Shown: positions 37,411 through 48,608, counted from the stretch's first letter. The stretch is DNA of 64,000 bases from Clostridiales bacterium DTU083 (GCA_001512915.1 LFTC01000066.1:8656-72655), one strand, 5' to 3'. Notes: generated by a model from the sequence alone, not told the origin. Numbers and translations: made by a program.

Positions 37411-38367
37411 GTGCTAAAATTTATATTTATGGGTACCCCCGAGTTCGCACTTCCTGCCCTGGAATCTGTTAAGAGCAGCGGACACAAACTTTTGGCAGTA
37501 GTAACACAGCCAGACAGGCCAAAAGGCCGCGGGCATCAGCTTGCCCCGCCTCCTGTTAAAGTTTGGGCAGATAACAATCAGGTTCCGGTATTACAACCAG
37601 ATAAAATAAAAGGAAACAAAGAATTTATTAAACATGTAAGCAACCTGGATCCTGATTTGATAATTACTTGTGCTTATGGACAGATATTGCCCAGCGAACT
37701 TCTGAACATCCCCTCTTTAGGATGCATTAATATACACGCTTCACTGCTTCCTGAATATAGGGGAGCTTCGCCAATCCAGCAGGCTTTGATTGATGGAAAG
37801 GAAAAGACAGGTATTACTATTTTTTATATGGATGAAGGAATGGATACAGGCGATATAATAATACAGAAAGAATTAGAAATACATCCTGATGAAAATGCGG
37901 GAGAGTTGCATGATCGTTTGTCTGAACTTGGCGGGAAGCTGCTTACTGATGTAATAAAAATGTTTGAAAAAGGAAAGCCAGAAGGCATACCACAGGATGA
38001 CGATAAGGCAACCTATTGCGGCAAAATCGATAAATCCATGGGTGAGATTTCATGGGATCAACCGGCATATGTTATTCGTAATTTGATCAGAGGTTTGACA
38101 CCTTGGCCGGGTGCATATACCTTTATAAACCAGGGTAAACGCTTAAAAATATGGAAAGCAATTGTGGAGACAGAGGATTCATCTAATCAAAGGCATACAC
38201 CGGGAACTGTCATTAAGGCAGATCAAAGCTATGGATTACAGGTAGCTTGCGGCCAAGGTATTATTCGGATAGTTGAGTTGCAGGAACAAGGCGGAAGGCG
38301 TATGTCGGATGTTGATTATTTAAGGGGCAATCTCATAAAAACAGGTACAAAATTTGGCAGAGCATAA
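37411..38367 (+). CDS. fmt: Methionyl-tRNA formyltransferase
   Basis: FMGTPEFALPALE, NIHASLLPEYRGASPIQQALIDG. Confidence 0.96.
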   Translation: MLKFIFMGTPEFALPALESVKSSGHKLLAVVTQPDRPKGRGHQLAPPPVKVWADNNQVPVLQPDKIKGNKEFIKHVSNLDPDLIITCAYGQILPSELLNIPSLGCINIHASLLPEYRGASPIQQALIDGKEKTGITIFYMDEGMDTGDIIIQKELEIHPDENAGELHDRLSELGGKLLTDVIKMFEKGKPEGIPQDDDKATYCGKIDKSMGEISWDQPAYVIRNLIRGLTPWPGAYTFINQGKRLKIWKAIVETEDSSNQRHTPGTVIKADQSYGLQVACGQGIIRIVELQEQGGRRMSDVDYLRGNLIKTGTKFGRA

Positions 38368-38386
38368 TATAAGCAGGTTTTAAGAG

Positions 38387-39754
38387 ATGAGGAAAAATAA
38401 GGATAACAGAAATGGCGGTCTGCAAGTGAGACTTGCAGCTTTGCAAGTGCTGAAAGAAGTAAATAGAGACGGTAAATATATCCATATCAGCCTAAAGGAA
38501 AATCTGCGAAAATGGAGGTTTGAGCGTCTGGATGCCGCCTTTGTTACTCAATTGGTTTATGGAACTTTAGAAAAACAGATTTCTATAGATTATTATTTAA
38601 GCAAACTGTCAAACCCGAAACGTGTCAATCCATGGATTGAAAACATTATGCGAATGGGGGCTTATCAGATACTTTACATGGATAAAGTCCCTGATTTTGC
38701 TGCCTGCAATGAGGCTGTGGAGCTTTGTAAAGCAAAGGGATTAGCTGGACTTAAAGGATTTGTTAATGGAACTTTGCGTAATCTTTCTAGGAATAAGGAG
38801 AAGCTGTTGAAACCTGATCCGAACTTATCAGATGCTGAAAACCTTTCTATTTTATACAGCTTTCCGCTATGGTTAGTTGAACAATGGATTGAAGATTACG
38901 GTCTTGCTGCTGCAGAGGAAATCCTAAAACCATTGGATACGGACAACTATACTACTATTAGAGTAAATACATTAAAAACCTCCAAAAAAGATTTGAAAGC
39001 AAAACTGGAGAGCTGCGGTATTGAGGTGTTTGATGGACTATACTTGGATGAAGCCTTGCGCTTCGCAAGCGGAGGAGATATAGAGGAAAACCCGTTTTAT
39101 CAGGAAGGTAACTTTATCGTACAGGCTGAGAGTTCCATGCTGGTTTCTCGCATAGTGGATCCTAAACCTGGAGAGATTATTTTAGACGCTTGCAGCTCAC
39201 CTGGCGGAAAAACAACACACATGGCAGAATTGATGAATGGAAAAGGCAAAATAATTGCATGGGACATTCATCCTCACCGGGTAGAGCTGGTAAGAAGAAA
39301 TAGCGGACGAATGAATGTGGATATTGTAGAACCTTTATTATTTGATGCAACTGTTCCAGCTGCTGAATGGAGGAACATATTTGACAGAGTGCTGATTGAT
39401 GCTCCTTGTTCAGGATTGGGCATAGTTCATAAAAAACCTGACATAAAATTAAATATTTCAAAAAAAGCATTGAAGCAATTGCCCGATCTGCAGTATAGAA
39501 TTCTGGATGCATGCAGCAAGTATGTTAAGCCCGGTGGAGTGCTGGTTTATAGTACCTGTACTATAAATTTATCAGAGAATGAAGCAATAATTGACAAATT
39601 TCTGAAAAACAATAATGAATATTATTTGGATAATATTCTGCCTTTAACGCCTGAAAAGCTGCATTCCGCAGTAGAAAACGGGTTTATTAAACTGATTCCA
39701 TCGCGTTATGGTATCGATGGCTTTTTTATTGCTAGGTTGAGGAGGAAAAACTGA
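38387..39754 (+). CDS. rsmB: 16S rRNA (cytosine967-C5)-methyltransferase RsmB
   Basis: NusB-like N-terminus; DACSSPGGKTTHMAE, DAPCSGLGIVHKKPD, VYSTCTINLSENE. Confidence 0.95.
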   Translation: MRKNKDNRNGGLQVRLAALQVLKEVNRDGKYIHISLKENLRKWRFERLDAAFVTQLVYGTLEKQISIDYYLSKLSNPKRVNPWIENIMRMGAYQILYMDKVPDFAACNEAVELCKAKGLAGLKGFVNGTLRNLSRNKEKLLKPDPNLSDAENLSILYSFPLWLVEQWIEDYGLAAAEEILKPLDTDNYTTIRVNTLKTSKKDLKAKLESCGIEVFDGLYLDEALRFASGGDIEENPFYQEGNFIVQAESSMLVSRIVDPKPGEIILDACSSPGGKTTHMAELMNGKGKIIAWDIHPHRVELVRRNSGRMNVDIVEPLLFDATVPAAEWRNIFDRVLIDAPCSGLGIVHKKPDIKLNISKKALKQLPDLQYRILDACSKYVKPGGVLVYSTCTINLSENEAIIDKFLKNNNEYYLDNILPLTPEKLHSAVENGFIKLIPSRYGIDGFFIARLRRKN

Positions 39755-39755
39755 T

Positions 39756-40850
39756 TTGTCAAATCCATCAGATAAAACTGAGACCAGAATGAATAAACAG
39801 CCAGAGAAAAGAAGAGCAGATTTACTTAATATGAGCCTGGAAGAAATAAAGTCGGATTTGGTTTCTTTGGGAGAGGAACATTACAGGGGAGATCAGATCT
39901 ATCAGTGGGTATACAGAGATGTTGCTTTTGACGAAATGACAAACCTATCTAAGTCATTAAGGCAAAAGTTGGCACAAAATTATATTATTGGAACCTTAAA
40001 ACAGTTGAAGCGTTTGATATCAGCAGATGAGCATACTATAAAGTATTTGTATTTGCTGTCTGATAATAATATAATAGAATGTGTTGTTATGAAATATCGT
40101 CATGGCAACACTATATGTCTGTCTACCCAAGTGGGCTGTGCAATGGGTTGTAGTTTTTGCGCATCTGCCACTGGGGGACTTATTCGACAGTTGAATGCCG
40201 GGGAAATGATGGCACAAGTTTTGGAGTCAAACAGGGATTTGGCTAAACTTGGTTGGAATCCTGTGAGCAATGTAGTTCTTATGGGCAGCGGTGAACCTTT
40301 GGATAACTATGAAAATACAATGAAGTTTATACATCAAATTCATCATCCTAAAGGATATAATATGAGCTATAGAAACATTACCCTGTCCACTTGCGGTTTG
40401 GTGCCAAAAATGCGTGCGCTGGCCGATGAAGGACTTAACATTAATCTGGCGGTTTCCCTTCATGCTTCCAATGATAATGTCAGGAAAAAGATTATGAAAG
40501 TTGCCAATGTATACTCAATTGAAGAGATTATAGATGCCAGCAGATACTTTTATGCTAAAACAGGCAGAAGAATAACCTTTGAATATGTGATGATAGATGG
40601 TGTAAATGACAGGCCTGAGCTTGCGGCTGAGCTTTCCCAATTATTATATGGCTTTCCAAACCATGTTAATTTAATTCCTTTAAATGAGAATAAACAAAAT
40701 AAGAAAAAAAGAAGCAATAATACTGCTATTAGAGAATTTATGTCTGTATTAAGATCTTATGGCATCAATGTGACAATAAGACGTGAAATGGGATCAGATA
40801 TTCAAGGCGCCTGCGGGCAATTAAAGGCTGATTTTATGGAGAAACTATAA
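39756..40850 (+). CDS. rlmN: Dual-specificity RNA methyltransferase RlmN (radical SAM)
   Basis: CLSTQVGCAMGCSFCASATGG, MGSGEPLDNY, GSDIQGACGQL. Confidence 0.95.
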   Translation: MSNPSDKTETRMNKQPEKRRADLLNMSLEEIKSDLVSLGEEHYRGDQIYQWVYRDVAFDEMTNLSKSLRQKLAQNYIIGTLKQLKRLISADEHTIKYLYLLSDNNIIECVVMKYRHGNTICLSTQVGCAMGCSFCASATGGLIRQLNAGEMMAQVLESNRDLAKLGWNPVSNVVLMGSGEPLDNYENTMKFIHQIHHPKGYNMSYRNITLSTCGLVPKMRALADEGLNINLAVSLHASNDNVRKKIMKVANVYSIEEIIDASRYFYAKTGRRITFEYVMIDGVNDRPELAAELSQLLYGFPNHVNLIPLNENKQNKKKRSNNTAIREFMSVLRSYGINVTIRREMGSDIQGACGQLKADFMEKL

Positions 40851-40862
40851 AAGGGGGTACCC

Positions 40863-41630
40863 ATGGAATACGGAGCATTCAGCCATAAAGGATTGCAAAG
40901 AAAATCTAATGAAGATTATTATTATATACCCGAAAATGAAGATAAACCTGCCATTATGATGGTTGCTGACGGTATGGGCGGCCATAATGCCGGAGAACGT
41001 GCAAGCAGGCTTGCAGTAGAGTATGTTGTTGCTTACTTTGAGAAAAACAAAGATAATTTAAAATATACAGAAGAATTAATTCAGGCAATACAGGATTCCA
41101 TTGAACAAGCCAATGAACATGTTCTGGATTTGTCCCGTACAGAAGAGCGTTTTTCCGGCATGGGAACTACATTAACATTGGTGGTGTTCGATGAAGACCG
41201 CTTCCATGTCGCTCATATAGGAGACAGCAGATGTTATTTAATTCGTAATGGAATTGTCCGCCAAATAACCAGAGATCACTCCTTAGTACAAGAGCTTTTG
41301 GATCATGGCAGCATAACGAAACATGAGATGAACATCCATCCAAAAAGAAATGTTATAACCAGGGCTTTGGGTACGGAAGATAAGCTTCGTATTGATTGCT
41401 TTGAAGAAATCCTTCAATCAGGCGATATTATTCTTCTATGTACAGATGGATTAATAAATTATGTTGATCTGGAAAAAGTTGCGGCTGACCTGCCCCAGAA
41501 TATTTCCATGGTACAATTGGCAGAAATGTTAGGTAAAGAGGCTTTAGCAGCCGGGGGCTCTGATGACATTACAATTACTGCCGCCAGATATACCGGCATG
41601 GAAAAGAGGGGTGAAAACCATGCTAGGTAG
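40863..41630 (+). CDS. PP2C-type Ser/Thr phosphatase (Stp/PrpC)
   Basis: SNEDYYYIPEN, MVADGMGGHNAGERAS, AHIGDSRCYLIR, LLCTDGLINYV; next to a PASTA kinase. Confidence 0.94.
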   Translation: MEYGAFSHKGLQRKSNEDYYYIPENEDKPAIMMVADGMGGHNAGERASRLAVEYVVAYFEKNKDNLKYTEELIQAIQDSIEQANEHVLDLSRTEERFSGMGTTLTLVVFDEDRFHVAHIGDSRCYLIRNGIVRQITRDHSLVQELLDHGSITKHEMNIHPKRNVITRALGTEDKLRIDCFEEILQSGDIILLCTDGLINYVDLEKVAADLPQNISMVQLAEMLGKEALAAGGSDDITITAARYTGMEKRGENHAR

Positions 41631-43563
41631 GATTCTGGGGGGACGCTATGAACTAATTGAGAAAACCGGTGGAGGCGGCATGGCTGTTGTATATAAAGCA
41701 AAATGCCATTTGCTTAACCGTTATGTTGCTGTAAAAATTTTACGGCCTGATTTGGTGGAAAATGAAGAGTTTGTAACTCGTTTTAAAAGAGAATCACAGG
41801 CAGCTGCAAGCCTTTCGCATCCCAATATTGTAAACATGTATGACGTTGGTCAGGAAGATGATATCCATTATATAGTAATGGAATATGTAGATGGAATGAC
41901 ATTAAAAGAATATATCAGAAAAGAAGGAAGGCTGTCCTGCGAAGAAGCTGTACGCATTGCGTGCCAAGTTTGCTCTGCCTTGCATCATGCCCATGAAAAC
42001 AACATAGTTCATCGTGATATAAAGCCGCAAAATATACTTATCAGCAGAGATGGTACTGCGAAGGTGGCAGATTTTGGCATTGCCAGAGCTGTAACATCTG
42101 CTACGGTTACCATGGCCGGTGCTAACGTAATTGGCTCTGTTCATTATTTTTCTCCGGAACAGGCTAAAGGGAGTTATGTAGACAAGAAATCTGATATTTA
42201 TTCTCTAGGCATTGTATTATATGAGATGGTAACCGGTGTAGTGCCATTTGAAGGTGACAGTGCAATATCAGTAGCCTTAAAACATATACAGGAGCAGGTT
42301 ACACCTCCTGGGGAATTAAATCCGGATATACCAAAAAGCATCCAGTATATTATTGAACGTGCGCTGGAGAAAAGACTAGAAGACCGATATAATGATGCAG
42401 CAGAAATGCTTAGTGATTTAAAAAGAGCATTAAAAGAGCCTGACGGTTCTTATGTTAAGCGTATAACCAGCGATAGTCAGGCTACCCGTGTAATTCCTCG
42501 AATTGAATATGAGAGACATATTAAAGATCATCAGGTTACAGAATTAAATGACATCGATGTAAAGAATACAACGGAAAACGAGGGAGAAACGCGTGTCAGA
42601 CGCCGGGGATGGATGCTGACAACACTTTCTGTTATTGCTGCAGCCGCAGTATTGTTTGTTCTTTTTATGGTTGTTAGGACAATTTATAATCAAAATTTTG
42701 CAATCCGAAATACAGAGGTTCCCAGCATTGTTGGATATGATGAGTCAACTGCAAGGGAGATTCTGAAGGAACGAGGTCTGCAGTTAACCATAGAGGAATG
42801 GCAGTATGATGAGAGTGTGCCCGAAGGCAGAATTATTTCTCAGAATCCCCAAGAGGGTACAAATGTAAAAACTAACAGCAAAGTATACGTAGTCATGAGC
42901 AGCGGTGTGAAAATGATTACAGTGCCGGATGTTATCAATCTATCCCAGCGAAATGCTGAGATTGAGTTGGAAAACATAGGCTTAAAGGTAGGCCCAATTG
43001 AATATATAAACAGCGACATAGCAAGTGGATATGTAGTTAAACAGGAACCAAGTGCGTTTCAGGATGTTCCTGAGGGAACTGAAATACGCTTGTATGTCAG
43101 TAAAGGGCCAGAGGATACTTCCGTAATGGTCGGCAAATACACAGGAATTACCGAAGACCTGGCTGTTGAAATGATTAAGAGCAGCAATTTGGAAGTTGGA
43201 AATGTATATCGCGAATATAACAGTGAATATAACGAAGGCATTGTTTTCAGGCAGTCACCGCATGAAGGGGCTAATGTAGAACATGGAAGAAAGATTGATA
43301 TATGGGTGAGTCTGGGTGAACAACAAAGTAATAAGAAAAAGATAACAATTACTTTGGATGGAACGGATAGAAATGTAAGGGTCCAGATAATACGAACTTC
43401 AGATGATAGAATCATATATGACAAAGAACACAATCCCAAGGAAGGGGAGATAGAGATCGTAATAGAGGATACAGGCGTGCAGAATTATGCAGTTTGGATT
43501 GATAATGAGTATTTTATGACAAAAACATTGGATTTTACAAAACATGAAAGGAGAGACGAATGA
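41620..43563 (+). CDS. PASTA-domain Ser/Thr protein kinase (PrkC/Stk type)
   Basis: Kinase motifs GGGMAVVYKA, HRDIKPQNIL, DFGIARA; TM segment; three PASTA repeats; ATG 41620 after gaggggtg. Confidence 0.95.
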   Translation: MLGRILGGRYELIEKTGGGGMAVVYKAKCHLLNRYVAVKILRPDLVENEEFVTRFKRESQAAASLSHPNIVNMYDVGQEDDIHYIVMEYVDGMTLKEYIRKEGRLSCEEAVRIACQVCSALHHAHENNIVHRDIKPQNILISRDGTAKVADFGIARAVTSATVTMAGANVIGSVHYFSPEQAKGSYVDKKSDIYSLGIVLYEMVTGVVPFEGDSAISVALKHIQEQVTPPGELNPDIPKSIQYIIERALEKRLEDRYNDAAEMLSDLKRALKEPDGSYVKRITSDSQATRVIPRIEYERHIKDHQVTELNDIDVKNTTENEGETRVRRRGWMLTTLSVIAAAAVLFVLFMVVRTIYNQNFAIRNTEVPSIVGYDESTAREILKERGLQLTIEEWQYDESVPEGRIISQNPQEGTNVKTNSKVYVVMSSGVKMITVPDVINLSQRNAEIELENIGLKVGPIEYINSDIASGYVVKQEPSAFQDVPEGTEIRLYVSKGPEDTSVMVGKYTGITEDLAVEMIKSSNLEVGNVYREYNSEYNEGIVFRQSPHEGANVEHGRKIDIWVSLGEQQSNKKKITITLDGTDRNVRVQIIRTSDDRIIYDKEHNPKEGEIEIVIEDTGVQNYAVWIDNEYFMTKTLDFTKHERRDE

Positions 43564-44441
43564 AGGAAGGAGTTATAATAAAAGGAATTGGCGGCTTTTA
43601 CGATGTCCTGGCATCAGATAATCAGGTATATCGGTGCAGACCCAGGGGAATATTCCGTAAGCTGGGAATCACGCCAATGGTGGGAGACAGAGTTCGTATA
43701 ACTCCGCAAAGTTCAGAACATGAAGGTGCATTGGAAGAAATTTTGCCAAGAAAAAACACCTTAATTCGTCCTCCTGTGGCAAACATAGATAATTTAGCGG
43801 TTGTCGTGGCTGCAGAACAGCCATCCCCGGATTTTTATATGGTGGATAAGTTAATTATAACTGCAGAACGAATGGGAATATCTGTAATACTGCTAATAAA
43901 CAAAATAGACTTGGCCAAGACCGATGTTTTAAAGAAGATGAAATCCCAGTACTCCGGATCAGGCTATCCAATATTTTGCGTTTCCGGCAAATTTGGCCAA
44001 GGGATAGAAGAGTTGAGCAAGGCGATGAAGGGGATTACTACTTTAGCCGGCCAGTCAGGAGTAGGAAAATCTACCATTATCAATAGATTAAATCCTGGAA
44101 AAAAACTGGAAACAGGAAAAATAAGTGCGAAGATTAAACGCGGCAGACATACAACCCGCCATGTTGAACTGTTAATTTTACCTCATGGCGGAATGGTTGT
44201 TGATACACCCGGATTTAGCCAATTAGAATTAAAGGATGTTGATCCAATTGAATTGCAAAATAGTTATCCGGAATTTGACAGGTACAGACATGAGTGCTAT
44301 TTTAATGGTTGTCTCCATGTCAGCGAACCAAACTGCCGAGTAAAACAGGCCGTTGAAGAAGGAAATGTATCAAAGGAAAGATATGATCGTTATATTCACA
44401 TTATGGAAGAAATAAAAGAGAATAGGAGGAATTTATGGTGA
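43560..44441 (+). CDS. rsgA: Ribosome small subunit-dependent GTPase A
   Basis: Circularly permuted GTPase: [36 protein letters not shown], zinc motif C-x-H-x-C region. Confidence 0.95.
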   Translation: MKEGVIIKGIGGFYDVLASDNQVYRCRPRGIFRKLGITPMVGDRVRITPQSSEHEGALEEILPRKNTLIRPPVANIDNLAVVVAAEQPSPDFYMVDKLIITAERMGISVILLINKIDLAKTDVLKKMKSQYSGSGYPIFCVSGKFGQGIEELSKAMKGITTLAGQSGVGKSTIINRLNPGKKLETGKISAKIKRGRHTTRHVELLILPHGGMVVDTPGFSQLELKDVDPIELQNSYPEFDRYRHECYFNGCLHVSEPNCRVKQAVEEGNVSKERYDRYIHIMEEIKENRRNLW

Positions 44442-45094
44442 TACAGATAGCACCGTCCATTTTATCAGCAGATTTTGCAAGATTGGGAGAAGAAATCGTT
44501 CTTATGGAAAAAGGAGGAGCGGACTGGATCCATATTGATGTGATGGATGCTCATTTTGTACCTAATCTTACCTTTGGCCCTCCTGTTATAAAAGCCATTC
44601 GCCCTGTAACAAAGGTACCATTTGATGTACACCTGATGATGGATAACCCTATGGATTACATAGATGATTTTATTGATGCTGGTGCAGACAGCATTACAGT
44701 TCATGCAGAAGTTTTATCTCATCTTCATCGTTCTGTAACTTACATTAAACAAAAAGGTATAAAAGCTGCCGTATCATTAAATCCTTCCACTCCATTAAAT
44801 ATACTGGAGTATATTCTCGAGGATTTGGATATGGTGCTCCTAATGACTGTTAATCCAGGTTTTGGGGGGCAAAGCTTCATTCCCTCAATGATTAAGAAAA
44901 TCAGGCTGCTTAAAAAGATGGTTGATGAAAGACAGTGCAAAACGATTATACAGGTAGATGGAGGAATTTCACTTAAGAATATTCGGGAAGTTGCTGAGGC
45001 AGGAGCTAATTGCTTTGTTGCAGGATCTTCCATATTCTCAGCTCCTGATCCGGCTGCTATGATTTCTCAAATGAGGGAAGCTGCGATGCTATGA
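44435..45094 (+). CDS. rpe: Ribulose-phosphate 3-epimerase
   Basis: [49 protein letters not shown]. Confidence 0.97.
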   Translation: MVIQIAPSILSADFARLGEEIVLMEKGGADWIHIDVMDAHFVPNLTFGPPVIKAIRPVTKVPFDVHLMMDNPMDYIDDFIDAGADSITVHAEVLSHLHRSVTYIKQKGIKAAVSLNPSTPLNILEYILEDLDMVLLMTVNPGFGGQSFIPSMIKKIRLLKKMVDERQCKTIIQVDGGISLKNIREVAEAGANCFVAGSSIFSAPDPAAMISQMREAAML

Positions 45095-45726
45095 TAGCCG
45101 CTATTATATCCAATGGAGAGCTTGGAGATGTAAGAAAAATAAAAAAAGGGCTGCCGGAGTTTGATTTTGTTGTATGTTGTGATGGTGCTTTAAGGCATTT
45201 GGAGAAATTAGGTCTTTTGCCTGATATTATCGTGGGTGATTTTGATTCTGCTGATCCAGTCCTACTGGAAACCTATAGAAGAAAAGGAATTGGAATAAGA
45301 ACCTATCCTGTTGATAAGGATGAGACAGACACTGAACTGGCAGCACAGGCTGTCATCAAAGCCGGAGCAGACAGAGTATTTATTTTGGGCGGGCTGGGCA
45401 GTCGCTGGGATCATTCATATGCAAATGTAATGATACTTGTTAAACTGGTAAAATCAGGAATTGATGCTATGATTCTGCACAGCCATAATCGAATAATAGT
45501 CTCCAATAAAACTCTTTCTTTGTACGGCACGCCTGGCCAATATGTCTCTCTTCTGCCTTTGGGTGAGAATGTATTCATACATGAAACAAAAGGATTGAAA
45601 TATCAGATAAAGAATAAAGGATTGCCTTTGGATACCCCTTATGGAATAAGTAATATCATGCTTGGGAATAAAGCTGAAGTTAAAATTGCTTCCGGATGGC
45701 TGATGGCAGTTATCGCAGAAGATTAA
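45091..45726 (+). CDS. thiN: Thiamine diphosphokinase
   Basis: [48 protein letters not shown]. Confidence 0.92.
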   Translation: MIAAIISNGELGDVRKIKKGLPEFDFVVCCDGALRHLEKLGLLPDIIVGDFDSADPVLLETYRRKGIGIRTYPVDKDETDTELAAQAVIKAGADRVFILGGLGSRWDHSYANVMILVKLVKSGIDAMILHSHNRIIVSNKTLSLYGTPGQYVSLLPLGENVFIHETKGLKYQIKNKGLPLDTPYGISNIMLGNKAEVKIASGWLMAVIAED

Positions 45727-45808
45727 AATCTTTATCATCACTATTTCCTATCCGGCCGAATATAATAAATCAGATTAAGCATTTATAAACCGGCTGGAGG
45801 GGAGAAAT

Positions 45809-46009
45809 GTGTTTATATGGTACCGATTTAAGCCGGGCAAGCCTTCAAAACCTCGCAAACCAAAAAAAAAATATAATGTATTATCAATTATTTTAATAAT
45901 TATGGGTATTCTTTTGGTTATGATTTATACCCCTCCTTGGGTATGGTTTTTTCTTCTGGGTCTGATATTGATCATAATAGGCTTGCTTAGCTTTAATAAA
46001 TGGAAATAA
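45809..46009 (+). CDS. Small membrane protein of unknown function
   Basis: 66 aa; basic N-terminus KPGKPSKPRKPKKK then two hydrophobic helices; GTG start after ggaggggag. Confidence 0.55.
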   Translation: MFIWYRFKPGKPSKPRKPKKKYNVLSIILIIMGILLVMIYTPPWVWFFLLGLILIIIGLLSFNKWK

Positions 46010-46021
46010 ACCCTATAAGTC

Positions 46022-46047
46022 AAAAAACGTGCAAAAGCACGTTTTTT
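46022..46047 (+). terminator. Bidirectional terminator between small membrane protein and rpmB
   Basis: aaaaaacgtgc-aaaa-gcacgtttttt, symmetric A/T tracts. Confidence 0.85.
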
Positions 46048-46053
46048 ACCATA

Positions 46054-46242
46054 CTATATGGAGTTTACCTTTCCTGAACGGATACACTTGGTGCAGACAT
46101 TCAAAGTTACGTGGGATCCGTTTACGACCGCTCTTACTTTTTTTAAGTTAGGAGTCCATGTACGATTTCCTCTTCTATGAGAGTGGCTGACAGTATTACC
46201 AAACAATTTTCCTTTATTACATATATCACAAACTTTTGCCAT
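46054..46242 (-). CDS. rpmB: 50S ribosomal protein L28
   Basis: MAKVCDICNKGKLFGNTVSHSHRRGNRTWTPNLKKVRAVVNG. Confidence 0.97.
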   Translation of the reverse strand: MAKVCDICNKGKLFGNTVSHSHRRGNRTWTPNLKKVRAVVNGSHVTLNVCTKCIRSGKVNSI

Positions 46243-46480
46243 AACTCACACCTCCTTTGAATGAACAACGCTTACAAATAACGGCAACCTTTATTCTATC
46301 ATTTTCCCAGCCGTTTGGCAAGAAAAAGAAAAATAAGGATCTTATATTGCATTATTAGCATTGATAGGATAAAATAAAAGCTGAATTCTTCAGATAATGT
46401 AAATAAACACTGTATTGCTGATATTTTTTTTATATATAGAGAATTTTCCAAAGTAATAAAGCCGGTTAGGAGGTTAAACG

Positions 46481-46831
46481 ATGAGCACTGTTACAGTGAA
46501 CGAATTGGGGGAAGTTCGCATATCTGACGAGGTGCTGGCAACTCTAGCAGGGATTTCAGCTATTGGTTGTTATGGAATAGTTGGCATGGCCTCAAAAAGA
46601 GCTACTGATGGACTAATTGAACTTCTGGGTATGGAAAACTTGTCCAGAGGGGTTAAGGTTACTACTCATGGAAATGAAGTTACCATTGATTTGTTTATTA
46701 TAGTTGAATATGGTATTTCCATAGCCGCAGTTGCACAGAACATCATTGATACAGTTAAATATAATGTAGAAAAGCTGACTGGCGTTACAGTTAATAAGGT
46801 AAATATTAAGGTCGAAGGCGTGAGAGTATAA
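46481..46831 (+). CDS. Asp23/Gls24 family protein
   Basis: GEVRISDEVLATLAGISAIGCYGIVGMASKRATDGLIELLG...VNKVNIKVEGVRV. Confidence 0.92.
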   Translation: MSTVTVNELGEVRISDEVLATLAGISAIGCYGIVGMASKRATDGLIELLGMENLSRGVKVTTHGNEVTIDLFIIVEYGISIAAVAQNIIDTVKYNVEKLTGVTVNKVNIKVEGVRV

Positions 46832-46862
46832 GCTTTGACCCGGCTGTAAGGAGGTACTCATA

Positions 46863-48530
46863 TTGGATCAGAAGATTTTGGATGGCGCAAAGCTGAGGCT
46901 CATGTTTCTTTCGGCTGCTCAGTTTTTGGAAACCAATAAAGAAACCGTGAATGCATTAAATGTTTTTCCAGTGCCTGATGGGGATACTGGCACTAATATG
47001 TCGTTGACAATGTTATCTGCTGCCAGGGAAATAAAAGCATTGAATACAAATGATTTGCCTTCGGTAGTGGAAGCTCTATCCAAGGGTGCGCTGAAAGGTG
47101 CCAGGGGCAATTCAGGCGTGATTTTATCTCAATTGTTTCGCGGGTTTGCTAAGGTTCTGAAATATGAGCACGAAGTAACGACAAAGAAATATGCCGATGC
47201 TTTGACAGCAGGTGTGGAAACTGCATACAAAGCTGTAATGAAACCTGTGGAAGGCACCATGTTGACAGTTGCCAGGGTAACAGCAGAAGAAGCTAGGAGG
47301 CTCGCTGCCCGCATAAGCGATTTTGAATTGTTTTATGAAGGTCTGATTGATGCAGCTAAAGATGCATTGGATAAGACTCCTGAAATGCTGCCGGTGCTGA
47401 AACAGGCCGGCGTTGTAGATTCAGGAGGGATGGGTCTTTTATATATTATGATGGGGCAAGCGCGGGCGTTGGATGAAGATTTTGATTTGGAAGCCCCGTT
47501 GGAGCAGCTGGATTTATATATTGGCAGCAGCGCAAGTGTCAGCAGTGCCGGTATACCTGCGCCAGAAAAAATACAGGAACAACCTATTGAATTTTTGTAT
47601 TGCACCGAGTTTTTTATAACCAATCTTTATCCTTATGTAAGGAAAGAAGATATTGAGAAACTGAAAGCGCGACTGGAGCGGATTGGAGATTCTATAGTTG
47701 TAGTTGGTGACGAGGATTTAATTAAGGTACATTTTCACACCAATATGCCTGGTAAAGGGCTGCAACTGGCACTGCGCTTTGGGGAATTGACAAACATAAA
47801 AATTGATAATATGAAGGAACAGCATAAACACGTTATCGAAATGGAAACTAGGGCAGCAGCCAGTGAACCTGAAAAGAATCTGGGTTTAGTATCAGTTTCT
47901 ATGGGAAATGGCATTGCAAGTGTCTTCAAGGATTTAAATGCAGACTATATAATTGAAGGCGGCCAGACTATGAATCCCAGCATAGAGGATATTCTAAATG
48001 CTGTAGAAAAGGTTAATGCAAGAGAGGTGTTTGTACTTCCTAACAACAGCAATATTGTTCTCTCTGCTAAACAAGCAGCGGAAATCAGCAGTAAGCCTGT
48101 TCACGTAATACCTACCAAAACCATTCCTCAAGGGCTGGCAGCATTGATTGCCTATAATCCGGAAAGTGATTTACAGGCTAATATAGACGCTATGACAAAT
48201 GCTATCAAGCAGATTAAGTCAGGGCAGGTAACGTATGCGGTCAGAGATTCACAAGTGGATAACCTCGAGATAAAAAAAGGCAATATTATGGGTATTACAG
48301 ATGGTAAGATTTCTTTTGTAGGGGAAGATATTGCTGATGTTACCAAAAAATTGCTGGATAAGATGCTGGAAGACGGCGGCGAGATAGTTACCATATTCTA
48401 TGGCAGCGAAGCCAGTGAGGATGATAATGAATCAATTCGGGCATACTTGGAAGAAAAGTATCCCGATGTTGATGTGGAACTGCTCTCCGGTGGCCAGCCT
48501 TTATATTATTACATTTTATCGGTGGAATAG
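46863..48530 (+). CDS. DAK2-domain / DegV-like fatty acid kinase (FakA/YloV type)
   Basis: NVFPVPDGDTGTNMSLTM, KGALKGARGNSGVILSQLFRGFA, PVEGTMLTVAR. Confidence 0.92.
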   Translation: MDQKILDGAKLRLMFLSAAQFLETNKETVNALNVFPVPDGDTGTNMSLTMLSAAREIKALNTNDLPSVVEALSKGALKGARGNSGVILSQLFRGFAKVLKYEHEVTTKKYADALTAGVETAYKAVMKPVEGTMLTVARVTAEEARRLAARISDFELFYEGLIDAAKDALDKTPEMLPVLKQAGVVDSGGMGLLYIMMGQARALDEDFDLEAPLEQLDLYIGSSASVSSAGIPAPEKIQEQPIEFLYCTEFFITNLYPYVRKEDIEKLKARLERIGDSIVVVGDEDLIKVHFHTNMPGKGLQLALRFGELTNIKIDNMKEQHKHVIEMETRAAASEPEKNLGLVSVSMGNGIASVFKDLNADYIIEGGQTMNPSIEDILNAVEKVNAREVFVLPNNSNIVLSAKQAAEISSKPVHVIPTKTIPQGLAALIAYNPESDLQANIDAMTNAIKQIKSGQVTYAVRDSQVDNLEIKKGNIMGITDGKISFVGEDIADVTKKLLDKMLEDGGEIVTIFYGSEASEDDNESIRAYLEEKYPDVDVELLSGGQPLYYYILSVE

Positions 48531-48546
48531 AATACAGTGGGTAATG

Positions 48547-48575
48547 AACCGGAGTTTCTCCGGTTTAATTTTTTG
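48547..48575 (+). terminator. Hairpin with T tract between the fakA-like gene and recG
   Basis: aaccggag-ttt-ctccggtt then taattttttt; lies inside the over-extended recG ORF. Confidence 0.65.
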
Positions 48576-48608
48576 GGTGCATTGTTTAAATGGAAGGGGG
48601 CTTGGATA

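Noticed and set aside
48537-48608. N-terminal extension of recG in the ORF track
   Set aside because: Contains a terminator-like hairpin (48547-48575); the RBS ggaaggggg supports the TTG start at 48609.
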